Origin: an uncultured Collinsella sp.
GTDB taxonomy: Bacteria > Actinomycetota > Coriobacteriia > Coriobacteriales > Coriobacteriaceae
Assembly (NCBI GenBank): GCA_900548495.1
Contig: URKT01000027.1
Coordinates: 1-25,204, forward strand
Reading direction: 5' to 3'
DNA length: 25,204 nucleotides
The first letter of the stretch is position 1. The number at the start of each line of letters is the position of its first letter. The position numbers and the translations under genes are program-made. The notes under the pieces are model-generated. The model worked only from the letters and a program-made list of their open reading frames with translations. It was not told the DNA's origin and did no database searches. Of the stretch, positions 1-8,096 are shown piece after piece.

Positions 1-2
1 CG

Positions 3-35
3 TCGTCGGCAGCGTCAGATGTGTATAAGAGACAG
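3..35 (+). other. Nextera transposase adapter remnant (artefact)
   Basis: Positions 3-16 match the Illumina Nextera read-1 adapter arm and 17-35 match the 19-bp Tn5 mosaic end AGATGTGTATAAGAGACAG exactly. Bases 1-2 would then be the last two bases of the i5 index. This is untrimmed library sequence at a contig end, not a mobile element of the organism. Genomic sequence starts at about 36. Open frames that start inside it (an ATG at 21) are artefacts. Confidence 0.97.
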
Positions 36-359
36 ATCTACGGCTTTGCCATGGCGCTCGGTCTGCTGGACCAAAAGCTCCATGCCGAGACCACGGTGGA
101 GGCCGCCGGCGAGCAGGCCGATATCCTGCACCCCGGCGTGCCGTACAAGCTGCGCGTTGCCATTGAGCGCGAGGCTCGCGCCATGAGCGGCTATCGTTAC
201 GGCCGCGACCTGGCCAATGAGTTTATGGATACGCTCGAGGGCGCGCCCAAGGGCGATATCCGCGGTGCCATGGCGCTGCTCATCGACAAGCAGGACGATC
301 CGCGCCGCGTTGAGGTCTACTCGGCGCTGCAGGATCTGGTGCTGGCCGGAGGTCGCTAG
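36..359 (+). CDS. hycG: HycG, formate hydrogenlyase small Fe-S subunit (C-terminal fragment)
   Basis: This is the last 107 residues of HycG, the NuoB-like small subunit of hydrogenase 3 in the membrane-bound formate hydrogenlyase complex, which couples formate oxidation to H2 production. It begins with IYGFAMALGLLDQKLHA, close to YGFAMALGLLEQKIHA of E. coli HycG as I recall it. It then has EREARAMSGYRYGRDLANEF, matching the REARRLAGYRYGRQIAD region. The cluster-binding cysteines lie upstream of the contig end. The true start is missing; the apparent ATG at 21 comes from the adapter. The stop is followed directly by the ATG of hycH, as in the E. coli order hycG-hycH-hycI. Confidence 0.9.
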   Translation: MYGFAMALGLLDQKLHAETTVEAAGEQADILHPGVPYKLRVAIEREARAMSGYRYGRDLANEFMDTLEGAPKGDIRGAMALLIDKQDDPRRVEVYSALQDLVLAGGR

Positions 360-941
360 ATGGAGCTCACGGACCGCTCTGGTTACTTTGCGGGTCCCGG
401 CATGCTCGGCGGCTCTTTTGGCGATGCCTCGCGCGCAAGCGACGAGGCCGCCGAGGGCGTCGCCGACCCCTGCCTGGGCCATGCGCCCGACCAGGTGGTC
501 TTTTACGAGCTCACGCGTAAGTTTGTGGAGACCGAGGAAGACGTTCCCCAGGAGGCCTGCGACGTGCTGTACTACACGCTCGCCGTGGGCCACCACACCG
601 GCGTGCTCGACTGCTTTGAGCCGCGCCTGTCGGTGCCGGTGGATGTGTTCTATTCGCTCGTCGATGCGTTGCCGGAGGGGGAGGCCAAGACCAAGTTCGA
701 GGCCATCCGCTCCTTTGGCGAGTGCCAGCTCGACAAGGCGGCGGTGCCGTCGCTGCTCGAGGCCTGCGATATGCTGCTCGACGAGCGCGGTTTTCGCGGT
801 TCGGCCAAGGCCGGCATCTCGGTGTTCGACGACGACTTTGGCCTGCATGCCCAGCAGGTCGCGTTCTTAATGAAGTTTCGCGATCTGGTTGAGCGCGTGC
901 ACGATGTTTCGGGTGTGTATCTGACGGGGAGGTTGCAGTAA
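360..941 (+). CDS. hycH: HycH, formate hydrogenlyase maturation protein
   Basis: 193 aa. HycH is an accessory protein needed for assembly of hydrogenase 3, with a poorly defined biochemical role. Residues of about 46-75 (VVFYELTRKFVETEEDVP, then LYYTLAVGHHTGVLDC) align closely with E. coli HycH (VVFSRLNRKFIDEN, YYSLAIGHHLGVIDC). The protein is longer than the 136-aa E. coli form: it has about 45 extra N-terminal residues, Gly/Ala/acidic and without a recognised motif. The start is supported by GGAGGT at 348-353 with a 6-nt spacer. The ATG follows the hycG stop directly, and the stop overlaps the hycI ATG (TAATG), so the three genes are translationally coupled. Confidence 0.92.
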   Translation: MELTDRSGYFAGPGMLGGSFGDASRASDEAAEGVADPCLGHAPDQVVFYELTRKFVETEEDVPQEACDVLYYTLAVGHHTGVLDCFEPRLSVPVDVFYSLVDALPEGEAKTKFEAIRSFGECQLDKAAVPSLLEACDMLLDERGFRGSAKAGISVFDDDFGLHAQQVAFLMKFRDLVERVHDVSGVYLTGRLQ

Positions 942-1444
942 TGGGTCGCGTTGTGGATGGTCGTGTGAACGGCGCCCCGTTTGCGGGTATCGTGCTCACG
1001 GCGGGAAGCGTGCTGCGTGCCGACGATGCCGCCGGCCCCGTGCTCTCCAAAAAGATGGAGGACGCGCCCATCGCCGGTTGGTACACCATCGACGGCGGGC
1101 AAACGCCCGAGGACGACATCATCGAGGTTAAGCGTGAGCGTCCGCCGCGTTTGGTTTTGGTCGATGCCGCCGACATGGCGCTGCCCGTCGGCGCCATCCG
1201 CTTGCTCGACAAACGTGACGTGGCCCGCAAGTCGATGTTCACCACGCATTCGCTCCCTTTGTCGATTCTGATCGAGGAAATCGAGCAATCGTGCGAAGAT
1301 ATCGTCTTCATAGGGATTCAGCCGGGCGATACGGAGTTTTACAACCCTATGTCCCCGGAGGTCTTTGACGCCGTCGACGCCGTGTACGACGCCGTGGCCG
1401 CCAACGACTTTTCCCACTTTGTCCGCTTGGGGCAGGAGCTATAG
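941..1444 (+). CDS. hycI: HycI, hydrogenase 3 maturation endopeptidase
   Basis: 167 aa. HycI is the nickel-dependent protease that clips the C-terminus of the large hydrogenase subunit HycE after Ni insertion. The metal-ligand positions of the family are present: D29 in RADDAAGPVL, D75 in LVLVDAADM and H103 in TTHSLPL. Their spacing equals that of D16, D62 and H90 in E. coli HycI. The IDGGQTPEDDI and FIGIQPGDTEFYNPM blocks also match. The N-terminus is about 13 residues longer than in E. coli. A GGGGAGG sequence ends 7-8 nt before the ATG, which overlaps the hycH stop. This is the last gene of the hyc operon. Confidence 0.95.
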   Translation: MGRVVDGRVNGAPFAGIVLTAGSVLRADDAAGPVLSKKMEDAPIAGWYTIDGGQTPEDDIIEVKRERPPRLVLVDAADMALPVGAIRLLDKRDVARKSMFTTHSLPLSILIEEIEQSCEDIVFIGIQPGDTEFYNPMSPEVFDAVDAVYDAVAANDFSHFVRLGQEL

Positions 1445-1483
1445 CAGCGCTTGCCTCTGCTGAATAGGAAAGAAGTGATTGAC

Positions 1484-2323
1484 ATGGCAGATTCCAAGGT
1501 GGAGTACCCCGCTCCCGATTGCCTGGCGCCCGCCGCGATCGAGGCCAAGACCGAGGCCGCCGGCGTGACCAAGGCTAACCTGCCGGTCGCTAAGGCCTTT
1601 CTGTTGGCAATGTTCGCCGGCGCGTTTATCGCCTTCGGCGGCCTGTTCTTTACGGTGTTTTTGAGCGATAGCACGCTGGGCTGGGGTGCCCAGCGCGTCG
1701 TGGGCGGCCTGTGCTTTTGCCTGGGCCTGGTGCTGGTGCTGGTGTGCGGCGCCGAGCTGTTTACCGGCAATTCGCTTATGGTCTGCGCGCTCAAGAGCAA
1801 AAAGATCACCCTTGTCCAGATGCTTAAGGCCTGGGTCGTCGTGTGGGTCGGCAATTTTGTCGGTGCTCTGTTCATCGTCTTTTTGGTGTACATGGCCGGC
1901 ATCTATAAACTCAACGGCGAGGCGGTCGCCAACTCCATGGTGAGCGTCGCCGCCGGAAAGGTGACGGTCGACTGGGTGACGATCTTCTTCCGTGGCATCC
2001 TGTGCAATATCTTTGTGTGCCTGGCCGTGTGGATTGGTACTGCGGGCAAGACCGTAGTCGATAAGGTTGTGGGCATTTTGCTGCCCATCTCCGCCTTTGT
2101 GGCCTGCGGTTTTGAGCACTGCGTTGCCAACATGTACTTTTTGCCCATGGGTGCCGTGATGCACGCGTGCGGCTATGGTGCCAAGGTTGCCGGGGCCGAT
2201 GCGCTCAACGTCGCGGGTATTGCGTTTAATCTATCCGCCGCCACGCTGGGCAACATCGTGGGCGGCGCGGTTCTGATCGCGCTCGGCTACTGGTTTGTCT
2301 ACGCCAAGAAGTCCGAGGCGTAA
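1484..2323 (+). CDS. focA: FocA-type formate/nitrite (FNT) channel
   Basis: 279 aa, the usual length for FNT pentameric channels, which move formate (or nitrite or hydrosulfide) across the inner membrane. It has about six hydrophobic segments. It carries the FNT signatures GAFIAFGGLFFT near residue 46 and VCGAELFTGNS near 87, and GFEHCVANMYFLPMG with the gating histidine at 212. The N-terminal 35 residues are cytoplasmic. ATG 1484 was chosen over an upstream TTG at 1451 because AGGAAAG lies at 1466-1472. It sits 39 nt after hycI and ends at a strong terminator, so co-transcription with hyc is likely. Formate as substrate is inferred from the hyc context. Confidence 0.9.
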   Translation: MADSKVEYPAPDCLAPAAIEAKTEAAGVTKANLPVAKAFLLAMFAGAFIAFGGLFFTVFLSDSTLGWGAQRVVGGLCFCLGLVLVLVCGAELFTGNSLMVCALKSKKITLVQMLKAWVVVWVGNFVGALFIVFLVYMAGIYKLNGEAVANSMVSVAAGKVTVDWVTIFFRGILCNIFVCLAVWIGTAGKTVVDKVVGILLPISAFVACGFEHCVANMYFLPMGAVMHACGYGAKVAGADALNVAGIAFNLSAATLGNIVGGAVLIALGYWFVYAKKSEA

Positions 2324-2344
2324 GGTACCGTCTGTTTGACGTTG

Positions 2345-2380
2345 GCCTCCCGCGGGGCGTTGCCGTGCGGGAGGCTTTTT
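2345..2380 (+). terminator. Rho-independent terminator after focA
   Basis: Perfect 9-bp stem GCCTCCCGC (2345-2353) / GCGGGAGGC (2367-2375), 13-nt loop, then TTTTT at 2376-2380. It closes the hyc-focA transcription unit. Confidence 0.88.
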
Positions 2381-2444
2381 GGGTCTGGGGCTCGTTGCCG
2401 GGCTGTTGGCCTGTTGTGTTTGGCTGATGAAAGGGGTAATCGAG

Positions 2445-4562
2445 ATGGCATCTGCTGTGGAGCGTGACGGTCGCGCCGTGTTGACCACATGCGGGGGATG
2501 CTATGCCGATTGCGCCTTTGCGGCCCATGTTGAGGATGGGCGTGTGGTGGCCGAGTTGCCGGTGCCGGGGCATCCGTGCGCGGCGCGAGCCCTGTGCGCC
2601 CGCGGACGGCATCGCCTGGCAATGCCGTTTGACGAGCGCGACCGCATCATGCACCCCATGCGACGCCGCCAGGATGGCTCGGGGTTCGATGCGATTTCCT
2701 GGGACGAGGCGTTTGCCCAGATTGCCGAGCGCCTTTTGGGGATTGTTGACGAGCACGGGCCTCGTGCGCTGGGCATGACGCTCGGCGTGCCCTCGTTCGA
2801 CCGCTACTGGGCGTATCGCTTTATGCATGCGCTGGGCTCGCCCAACGTGTACGGTGCCGATGGCGCCTGCGAGGTAAGCCGTCTCACTGGCTGGGAGCAT
2901 AGTTTGGGCTATAGTCCCGCCTCCGACCTGGCGCGTACCGATTGCATCATGTATTTGGGGCGTTCCATTGTCGATTCGTCGACGATGGGGGCCGTTGATG
3001 CGCTCAGCGATGCGCGCCGGCGCGGGGCGAAGATCATCGTGGTTGACCCTCGGCGCAGTGGTTCGGCTGCTATTGCCGATCGCTGGCTCCGCGTGCGCCC
3101 GGGCTGCGACTTGGCGCTGCTGCTGGGTATTGTCCACGTGTTTATTGCCGAGGGCCTGTACGACCACGAGTTCGTTGCCCGCTATACCACGGGTTTTGAC
3201 GAGCTGGCGCAGGCGGCCAGTGCTTGGACGCCCGAGTGGGCCGAGTCGATGTGCGACGTGCCGGCCGCAGAGATTGTCGCCACGGCGCGCGATCTCGCTG
3301 CCGCCGCGCCTGCCGCCGTGGTGGATGCGGGCTTTCATGGCGGCATCGGAATCGCGTATGCCAATAGCACCCAGACCGCGCGCGCTATTTGCTTGGTCGA
3401 CGTGCTGCTGGGCTGCATCGGACACGCGGGCGGTGCCCTCAACCCGCCCACGCCGCTTGTGTTGGGCGACCTCGATCCCGCACGCTTTGCGACGCCGCCG
3501 GTGCCGCGCGGGCCCAAGCTGGGGTCCGAGCGCTATCCGCTGGTCGATCCGGTGCGCGGCCTGTGCACGACTATCGGTCAGTCGATTCTTGCCGGCGATT
3601 TGCGTGGGCTCATCGTCTATGCCAGTAACCCCGGTGCGGGCTATGGCAATGCACAGGCTTGGTTGAGTATTTTGCAGCAGCTCGACTTGCTCGTGACGAT
3701 TGATATTCGCTGGTCCGAGACGGCGTGTGCTTCTGACTTCGTGCTGCCCGACGTGACGTATCTGGAGGCCGACCGCGGCGTGGGGACGGTCGTGGGCGCC
3801 AACGATTCGCGCGTGTTCTACCGCAACGCCGTGCTGCCTGTGCAGCATGACGACTCACGTCCCGGTCGGGAGATTTTTGCCGGTCTGGCGCAGGCGTGTG
3901 GCGTGGGCGAGTACTTCCAGTTTACGTCTGACGATCTGGCGGCTGCCCAGGTGGCGCCTTTTGGGATCAATCTGGACGAGCTCAAGGAGCGCGGCTGGGC
4001 CGACACGGGTGTTGCGTTGCCGTCGCGTACGGGCGAGCCGGCGATTCCCTTGGATGGCGGCAAAATTGCGCTGGCAAGCGACGTATGGGAACGAGCCGGT
4101 CTGGGTCGTGTACCCAACTGGATCGCTCCCATGGTGGAGCCCGGTCCGGGGATGTTTCGCCTCATTAGCGGTAACCGTCCCTTTGAGTCGCATACCTCGC
4201 GAAGGCTTGCGGCCCAAGGTGCCGCCGAGGCCGGATCGGACCTGGATGCCGTGCAGATGAATGCCGATGTTGCTGCGCGCATGGGCATCGTCGACGGCGA
4301 GATCGTCGAACTCGTGAGCGATATGGGCCGCGACCGCGTGCGAGTGGAGACGACGCCGTATCTGCATCCGGCGTGCATCTTTACGTCGGCCGCCCCCGGT
4401 GGGCGTTCGTTTGGCGTCGATGCCGGCGGCGCTCAAGCCTTGGGCGTCGGCCCGCTCGACCATACACCGTTGCGTTGGGACCCGTTGACGGGCGCCGCGC
4501 TCACTCAGGAAAACGCCGTTCGCGTGGAAAAGATCGCGGCGCGCGAGGATAATAGCGATTGA
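2445..4562 (+). CDS. Molybdopterin (bis-MGD) oxidoreductase, DMSO reductase family, Cys ligand
   Basis: 705 aa, similar in length to E. coli FdhF (715 aa). A [4Fe-4S] motif is at C16, C19, C23 and C51. Family blocks follow: AKIIVVDPRRSGSAA, a central NP-rich segment, DFVLPDVTYLEADRGVG, and a C-terminal dinucleotide-binding domain beginning near FRLISGNRPFESHTS. The metal-ligand position holds Cys142 (GADGACEVSRL), corresponding to Sec140 of FdhF. Glu follows it instead of the His typical of formate dehydrogenases, and I see no equivalent of their conserved NPVRGQ arginine. It is therefore probably not a formate dehydrogenase; it looks nearer to the thiosulfate/polysulfide reductase group, substrate unknown. 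There is no Tat signal and no adjacent electron-transfer subunit, so it is likely cytoplasmic. ATG 2445 has GAAAGGGG at 2429-2436. MobA encoded downstream would supply the cofactor. Confidence 0.85.
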   Translation: MASAVERDGRAVLTTCGGCYADCAFAAHVEDGRVVAELPVPGHPCAARALCARGRHRLAMPFDERDRIMHPMRRRQDGSGFDAISWDEAFAQIAERLLGIVDEHGPRALGMTLGVPSFDRYWAYRFMHALGSPNVYGADGACEVSRLTGWEHSLGYSPASDLARTDCIMYLGRSIVDSSTMGAVDALSDARRRGAKIIVVDPRRSGSAAIADRWLRVRPGCDLALLLGIVHVFIAEGLYDHEFVARYTTGFDELAQAASAWTPEWAESMCDVPAAEIVATARDLAAAAPAAVVDAGFHGGIGIAYANSTQTARAICLVDVLLGCIGHAGGALNPPTPLVLGDLDPARFATPPVPRGPKLGSERYPLVDPVRGLCTTIGQSILAGDLRGLIVYASNPGAGYGNAQAWLSILQQLDLLVTIDIRWSETACASDFVLPDVTYLEADRGVGTVVGANDSRVFYRNAVLPVQHDDSRPGREIFAGLAQACGVGEYFQFTSDDLAAAQVAPFGINLDELKERGWADTGVALPSRTGEPAIPLDGGKIALASDVWERAGLGRVPNWIAPMVEPGPGMFRLISGNRPFESHTSRRLAAQGAAEAGSDLDAVQMNADVAARMGIVDGEIVELVSDMGRDRVRVETTPYLHPACIFTSAAPGGRSFGVDAGGAQALGVGPLDHTPLRWDPLTGAALTQENAVRVEKIAAREDNSD

Positions 4563-4606
4563 TTGACTCAGCCGATCGAATTGGCTGATAGTTTGACGTT
4601 CGAACG
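4563..4606 (+). promoter_or_regulatory. Candidate selAB promoter with two dyads
   Basis: TTGACT (4563-4568) starts directly after the upstream stop codon. An 18-nt spacer separates it from GATAGT (4587-4592), 4/6 to the -10 consensus. The spacer holds an imperfect dyad AGCCGA/TTGGCT (4570-4575/4581-4586), and just downstream lies the perfect palindrome CGTTCGAACG (4597-4606). Promoter and operator roles are inferred from position only. Confidence 0.4.
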
Positions 4607-4638
4607 ATTGATTCACCTTTGGTTTTGAAAGGCCGCAC

Positions 4639-6096
4639 ATGAGCGATAGCCAGAACATGTCCGATGAGGTACGCGCCCGCCTTCGCGCTATTCCTTCCGT
4701 CAACGAGCTGCTCGCAGAGTGGCCGGTTGTGAAGGCGGCGGGGGAGACCTGCGACGCGGTGGTGCATGCCGCCGTCACGGCCGAGCTCGACGAGGAGCGC
4801 GCTGCGATTCGTGCCGGTGCCGCCCCGCGTTCCAAGCGCGACCTAGCCTCGGCCATCGAGTGGCGTGCGCATCGCTCCGCGCTGCCGAGCCTGCGTCCCG
4901 CCGTCAACGCCACGGGTGTGGTTATCCATACCAACCTGGGTCGAGCCCCGCTCGCGGAGTCGGCCGCCAAGGCCGTGGCCGAGGTCGCGCGCGGCTACAG
5001 CACGCTCGAGTACAGTGTGGACACCTGCTCGCGCGGGTCGCGCAAGGAGCACGCCGCGCAGCTGATTCGCTCTCTCACCGGTGCCGAGGACGCGCTTGTG
5101 GTCAACAACAACGCCGCCGCGGTGCTGCTGGTGCTTGCCACCCATGCCGCGGGCAAAGAGGTTATCGTCAGCCGCGGCGAGCTTGTCGAGATCGGCGGCA
5201 GCTTTCGCATTCCCGATGTCATGGCGGCTTCGGGCGCCAAACTCGTCGAGGTCGGCGCCACCAACCGCACGCATTTGGGCGACTACGAGCGCGCCATCAC
5301 GCCCGAAACGGCCATGATCCTGAAGGTCCATCCTTCCAACTATCGCATCGAGGGCTTTCACGAGGAGGTGGGCTCTCGGGAGCTTGCCGCTCTGGCCCAC
5401 AAGCATGGCCTGCTGTTCTACGAGGACCAGGGGTCGGGCGCGCTGTTGCCCGACGACATCTTGGTGCGCGGCGGCGAAGAAACCACGCCGGCTTCGGTTT
5501 CGGCAGGGCTCGATCTGGTGTCGTGCTCGGGCGATAAAATGCTCGGTGCAGCACAGGCGGGCATTATCATGGGCCGTCGCAATCTGGTCCAGGCCTGTGG
5601 GTCGCATCCGCTTATGCGTGCCCTGCGCCCGGGCAAGCTCGCGCTGGCGGCGCTCGAGGCTACACTGCGCATTTATATGGACGGCGCCGATGTGGCCCAT
5701 CGTGAGGTGCCGGTGCTCAACATGCTCACGCTTCCGCAGACTCATCTGGAGCGTCGTGCCCGCAAGCTCCGCGATCGCATGGCCGCCGGGCTCGATAAGG
5801 CTGGCTGCCCGTGCGCCGTTCAGGTGGAGATCGTCGAGGAGTCGTCGACTCCCGGTGGTGGTTCGCTGCCTACCGTCGAGCTGCCCACGATGTGCGTGGC
5901 CGTCTGCCCGGTCGACGGGCACCTGTCCGTTGACGCACTCAAGCGCTCGCTCGTTCAAGATTTCGACACGCCGGTCGTCACGCGCGCCTCGCACGATCGC
6001 GTCCTGTTTGACGTGCGCACACTCGTGGGTGACCGCGATATCGAGACGGCGGCATCGACGCTCGTCGCGTGCGTTGAGAAGGCGATTGCTCGATGA
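4639..6096 (+). CDS. selA: SelA, L-seryl-tRNA(Sec) selenium transferase
   Basis: 485 aa (E. coli 463). This PLP enzyme converts seryl-tRNA(Sec) to selenocysteyl-tRNA(Sec) with selenophosphate as donor. The PLP lysine is K300 in SCSGDKMLGAAQAGIIMGRR, matching FSGDKLLGGPQAGII of E. coli. Other blocks include NATGVVIHTNLGRAPLAE, YSTLEYSVDTCSRGSR and LKVHPSNYRIEGF. ATG 4639 is preceded by GAAAGG (4627-4632) at a 6-nt spacing. Its end overlaps the selB ATG by 4 nt (ATGA), so the two are translationally coupled. The selenophosphate synthetase gene selD is not in the window. Confidence 0.97.
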   Translation: MSDSQNMSDEVRARLRAIPSVNELLAEWPVVKAAGETCDAVVHAAVTAELDEERAAIRAGAAPRSKRDLASAIEWRAHRSALPSLRPAVNATGVVIHTNLGRAPLAESAAKAVAEVARGYSTLEYSVDTCSRGSRKEHAAQLIRSLTGAEDALVVNNNAAAVLLVLATHAAGKEVIVSRGELVEIGGSFRIPDVMAASGAKLVEVGATNRTHLGDYERAITPETAMILKVHPSNYRIEGFHEEVGSRELAALAHKHGLLFYEDQGSGALLPDDILVRGGEETTPASVSAGLDLVSCSGDKMLGAAQAGIIMGRRNLVQACGSHPLMRALRPGKLALAALEATLRIYMDGADVAHREVPVLNMLTLPQTHLERRARKLRDRMAAGLDKAGCPCAVQVEIVEESSTPGGGSLPTVELPTMCVAVCPVDGHLSVDALKRSLVQDFDTPVVTRASHDRVLFDVRTLVGDRDIETAASTLVACVEKAIAR

Positions 6097-8060
6097 GTGA
6101 GGTTCAGGCGCTGGTGGAGTGTCCCGTTATCGTTGGCACGGCGGGCCACGTTGACCACGGCAAGTCGGCATTGATCGAGGCGCTGACCGGCAAGAATCCC
6201 GACCGTCTGGAGGTTGAGCGCCGTCGCGGTATGACCGTGGAGCTGGGCTTTGGCGAGCTGGCACTGCCGAGTGGCAAGATCGTTGGCCTGGTCGACGTGC
6301 CCGGCCATGCCCACTACCTGCGCGCCATGGTGCAGGGCGCCACGGGTATCGACGTGGCCGTGCTGGTGGTTTCGGCCGTCGAGGGCGTGATGCCGCAGAC
6401 CCGCGAGCACGTGCATGTGCTGGAACTGCTGGGCGTTACGCATATGGTGGTCGCGCTGACGATGTGTGATCTGGCCGATGCCGAGATGACCGAGCTTGCC
6501 GAGCTTGATGTCGATGACTTTTTGTCGGGTACCGTGTTTGCGGGCGCGCCGATTGTGCCCGTGTCGTCTAAGACGGGCGAGGGGATCGACGGGCTGCTTG
6601 CGGTGCTCGACGAGCGGGTAAGTGCCTGCTGGGATGCCTGCCGCGACCGTGCCGAGCGCACCGATGCCGCGCCGCGCCTGCCGATTGACCGCTGCTTTAC
6701 GATTAAGGGCGTCGGTACTGTCGTAACGGGAACGCTGCACGATGCGCCGGTTGCGGTGGGCAACGAGCTGATGGCCTTGCCGTCGCGTACGGTCTGTCGC
6801 GTGCGCGGGATTCAGGTGCATGGCGATACGCCGCGCGCGCTGCCTGGTCAGCGTGTGGCGCTCAACCTAGTTGGTGACGGTGCCGCGGCGCTTGACCGTG
6901 GCGTGATGCTGGGCGTTGCGGACCGCTTTGGCCAGACGTTGCGCTTTATGATGACGTTCACCTACCTCGGCCGCGAGGGCGCCAAGCCGCGCGTGCTCGA
7001 GTCGGGCGCGCGTGTGCATGTGATGGCCGGCACGGCCGAGGTCGTCGGCCGCATCATGCTATTGGAGGGCGAGGCCCCCATGGCGGTGGGCGAGACCCGT
7101 ACCGTGCAGGTGCGCCTGGAGGAGCCGCTGCCGCTGTGTGCCGGAGACCATGCCGTGGTGCTGTCGTATTCGCCCGTTATGCTCATCGGCGGCGGGCGCG
7201 TGCTGCTTTCGCGCTGCCGTCGCTCGCGCGAGCTTTCGACGGGGGAGCGCACGCTGCTTGCAGCGCTTGAGGCCGGCGATGCCGTCGCTGGTGTTGAGGC
7301 GTGGTTGGCGCTGCAGACGTTGCCGGTCGTGGCTGCCGACGTTGCCGCGGCGCTAGACCTTGTTTCCGGTGGGGCCGATGCCGCGCTGAACGAGTTGGTG
7401 GCGCGAGGTGCTGTGCGCGAGCTTGCGGGCTCGGGCTGTAGGCTGTATGTGAATGCTGCCGTGTTCGATGCCGCCATGGACGTGCTGGCGGCGACCCTGT
7501 CAGCCATGCATGCGGCGTCTCCCAAGGAGACGGGCTTTACGCCCGGCGCCGTTGCCCATGCTGCGTGGCCTGCCGCTGATGATGGCATTGCCGCGGCTCT
7601 GATTGCCGAGGGCTGCTCGCGTGGCGTGTGTGCCGCCGAGGGTGCCGAGGTATTCGACCCGCACTCCGCTGCCGCCGCGGCGCGTGTGGTGCGCGAGGCC
7701 TGCGAACGTATCGTTGCCTTGCTGGACGAAGCCGGCCTCGATGCACCAACATTGCCCGAGGTGGGCGAGCAGTTGCAGCTCGATCGCGACACCATGACGC
7801 GTGCCCTGCGCGAGCTTTCGCTCAATCGCTCGATCGTTAAGGTCGAGCGCGACGTTGCCCTGTCCGCTGCCGCCGAGGCCCATGCGCGCGAGCTTGTTGC
7901 CGCCGCCATTGAGGCAGCCGGCGGTGCTGCCACCACGAGCGTACTGCGCGAGGCCCTGGGTGTGTCGCGCAAGCGCGCCATCAGCATCTTGGAGCACCTG
8001 GATGCCGTGCGCTTTACGGTGCTCGACAAGGAAGCCGGCGGCCTGCGCTCCCTGCGCTAG
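6093..8060 (+). CDS. selB: SelB, selenocysteine-specific elongation factor
   Basis: 655 aa. SelB is a GTPase that carries Sec-tRNA(Sec) to the ribosome and binds the SECIS hairpin of selenoprotein mRNAs. Visible motifs: P-loop GHVDHGKS at 18-25, switch region around RRGMTVELGF, and DVPGH at 68-72. The G4 position reads TMCD (123-126) where [NT]KxD is expected, an unusual Lys to Met change. Beta-barrel domains follow (CFTIKGVGTVVTGTL near 200). The C-terminal region holds winged-helix repeats ending in SRKRAISILEHLDAVRFTV, the SECIS-binding type. It overlaps selA by 4 nt, and the tRNA-Sec gene lies 36 nt downstream. Confidence 0.97.
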   Translation: MSEVQALVECPVIVGTAGHVDHGKSALIEALTGKNPDRLEVERRRGMTVELGFGELALPSGKIVGLVDVPGHAHYLRAMVQGATGIDVAVLVVSAVEGVMPQTREHVHVLELLGVTHMVVALTMCDLADAEMTELAELDVDDFLSGTVFAGAPIVPVSSKTGEGIDGLLAVLDERVSACWDACRDRAERTDAAPRLPIDRCFTIKGVGTVVTGTLHDAPVAVGNELMALPSRTVCRVRGIQVHGDTPRALPGQRVALNLVGDGAAALDRGVMLGVADRFGQTLRFMMTFTYLGREGAKPRVLESGARVHVMAGTAEVVGRIMLLEGEAPMAVGETRTVQVRLEEPLPLCAGDHAVVLSYSPVMLIGGGRVLLSRCRRSRELSTGERTLLAALEAGDAVAGVEAWLALQTLPVVAADVAAALDLVSGGADAALNELVARGAVRELAGSGCRLYVNAAVFDAAMDVLAATLSAMHAASPKETGFTPGAVAHAAWPAADDGIAAALIAEGCSRGVCAAEGAEVFDPHSAAAAARVVREACERIVALLDEAGLDAPTLPEVGEQLQLDRDTMTRALRELSLNRSIVKVERDVALSAAAEAHARELVAAAIEAAGGAATTSVLREALGVSRKRAISILEHLDAVRFTVLDKEAGGLRSLR

Positions 8061-8075
8061 ATTGGCTGCTCGGTT

Positions 8076-8084
8076 TGGTAAAAT
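8076..8084 (+). promoter_or_regulatory. Candidate extended -10 promoter for selC
   Basis: TGGTAAAAT fits the extended -10 pattern TGnTATAAT (5/6 in the hexamer). It lies 12 nt before the tRNA 5' end. No good -35 hexamer is seen 16-18 nt upstream, which is common for extended -10 promoters. It would let selC be transcribed independently of selAB. Confidence 0.45.
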
Positions 8085-8096
8085 ACCGCCGCACTT

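Noticed and set aside
15..848. Antisense 277-codon frame at the contig start
   Set aside because: Starts opposite hycH, runs into the adapter and overlaps well-matched hycG and hycH.
2868..2870. Possible selenocysteine at the oxidoreductase ligand
   Set aside because: The codon is TGC (Cys), not TGA, and no in-frame TGA was seen in the well-assigned genes of the window.
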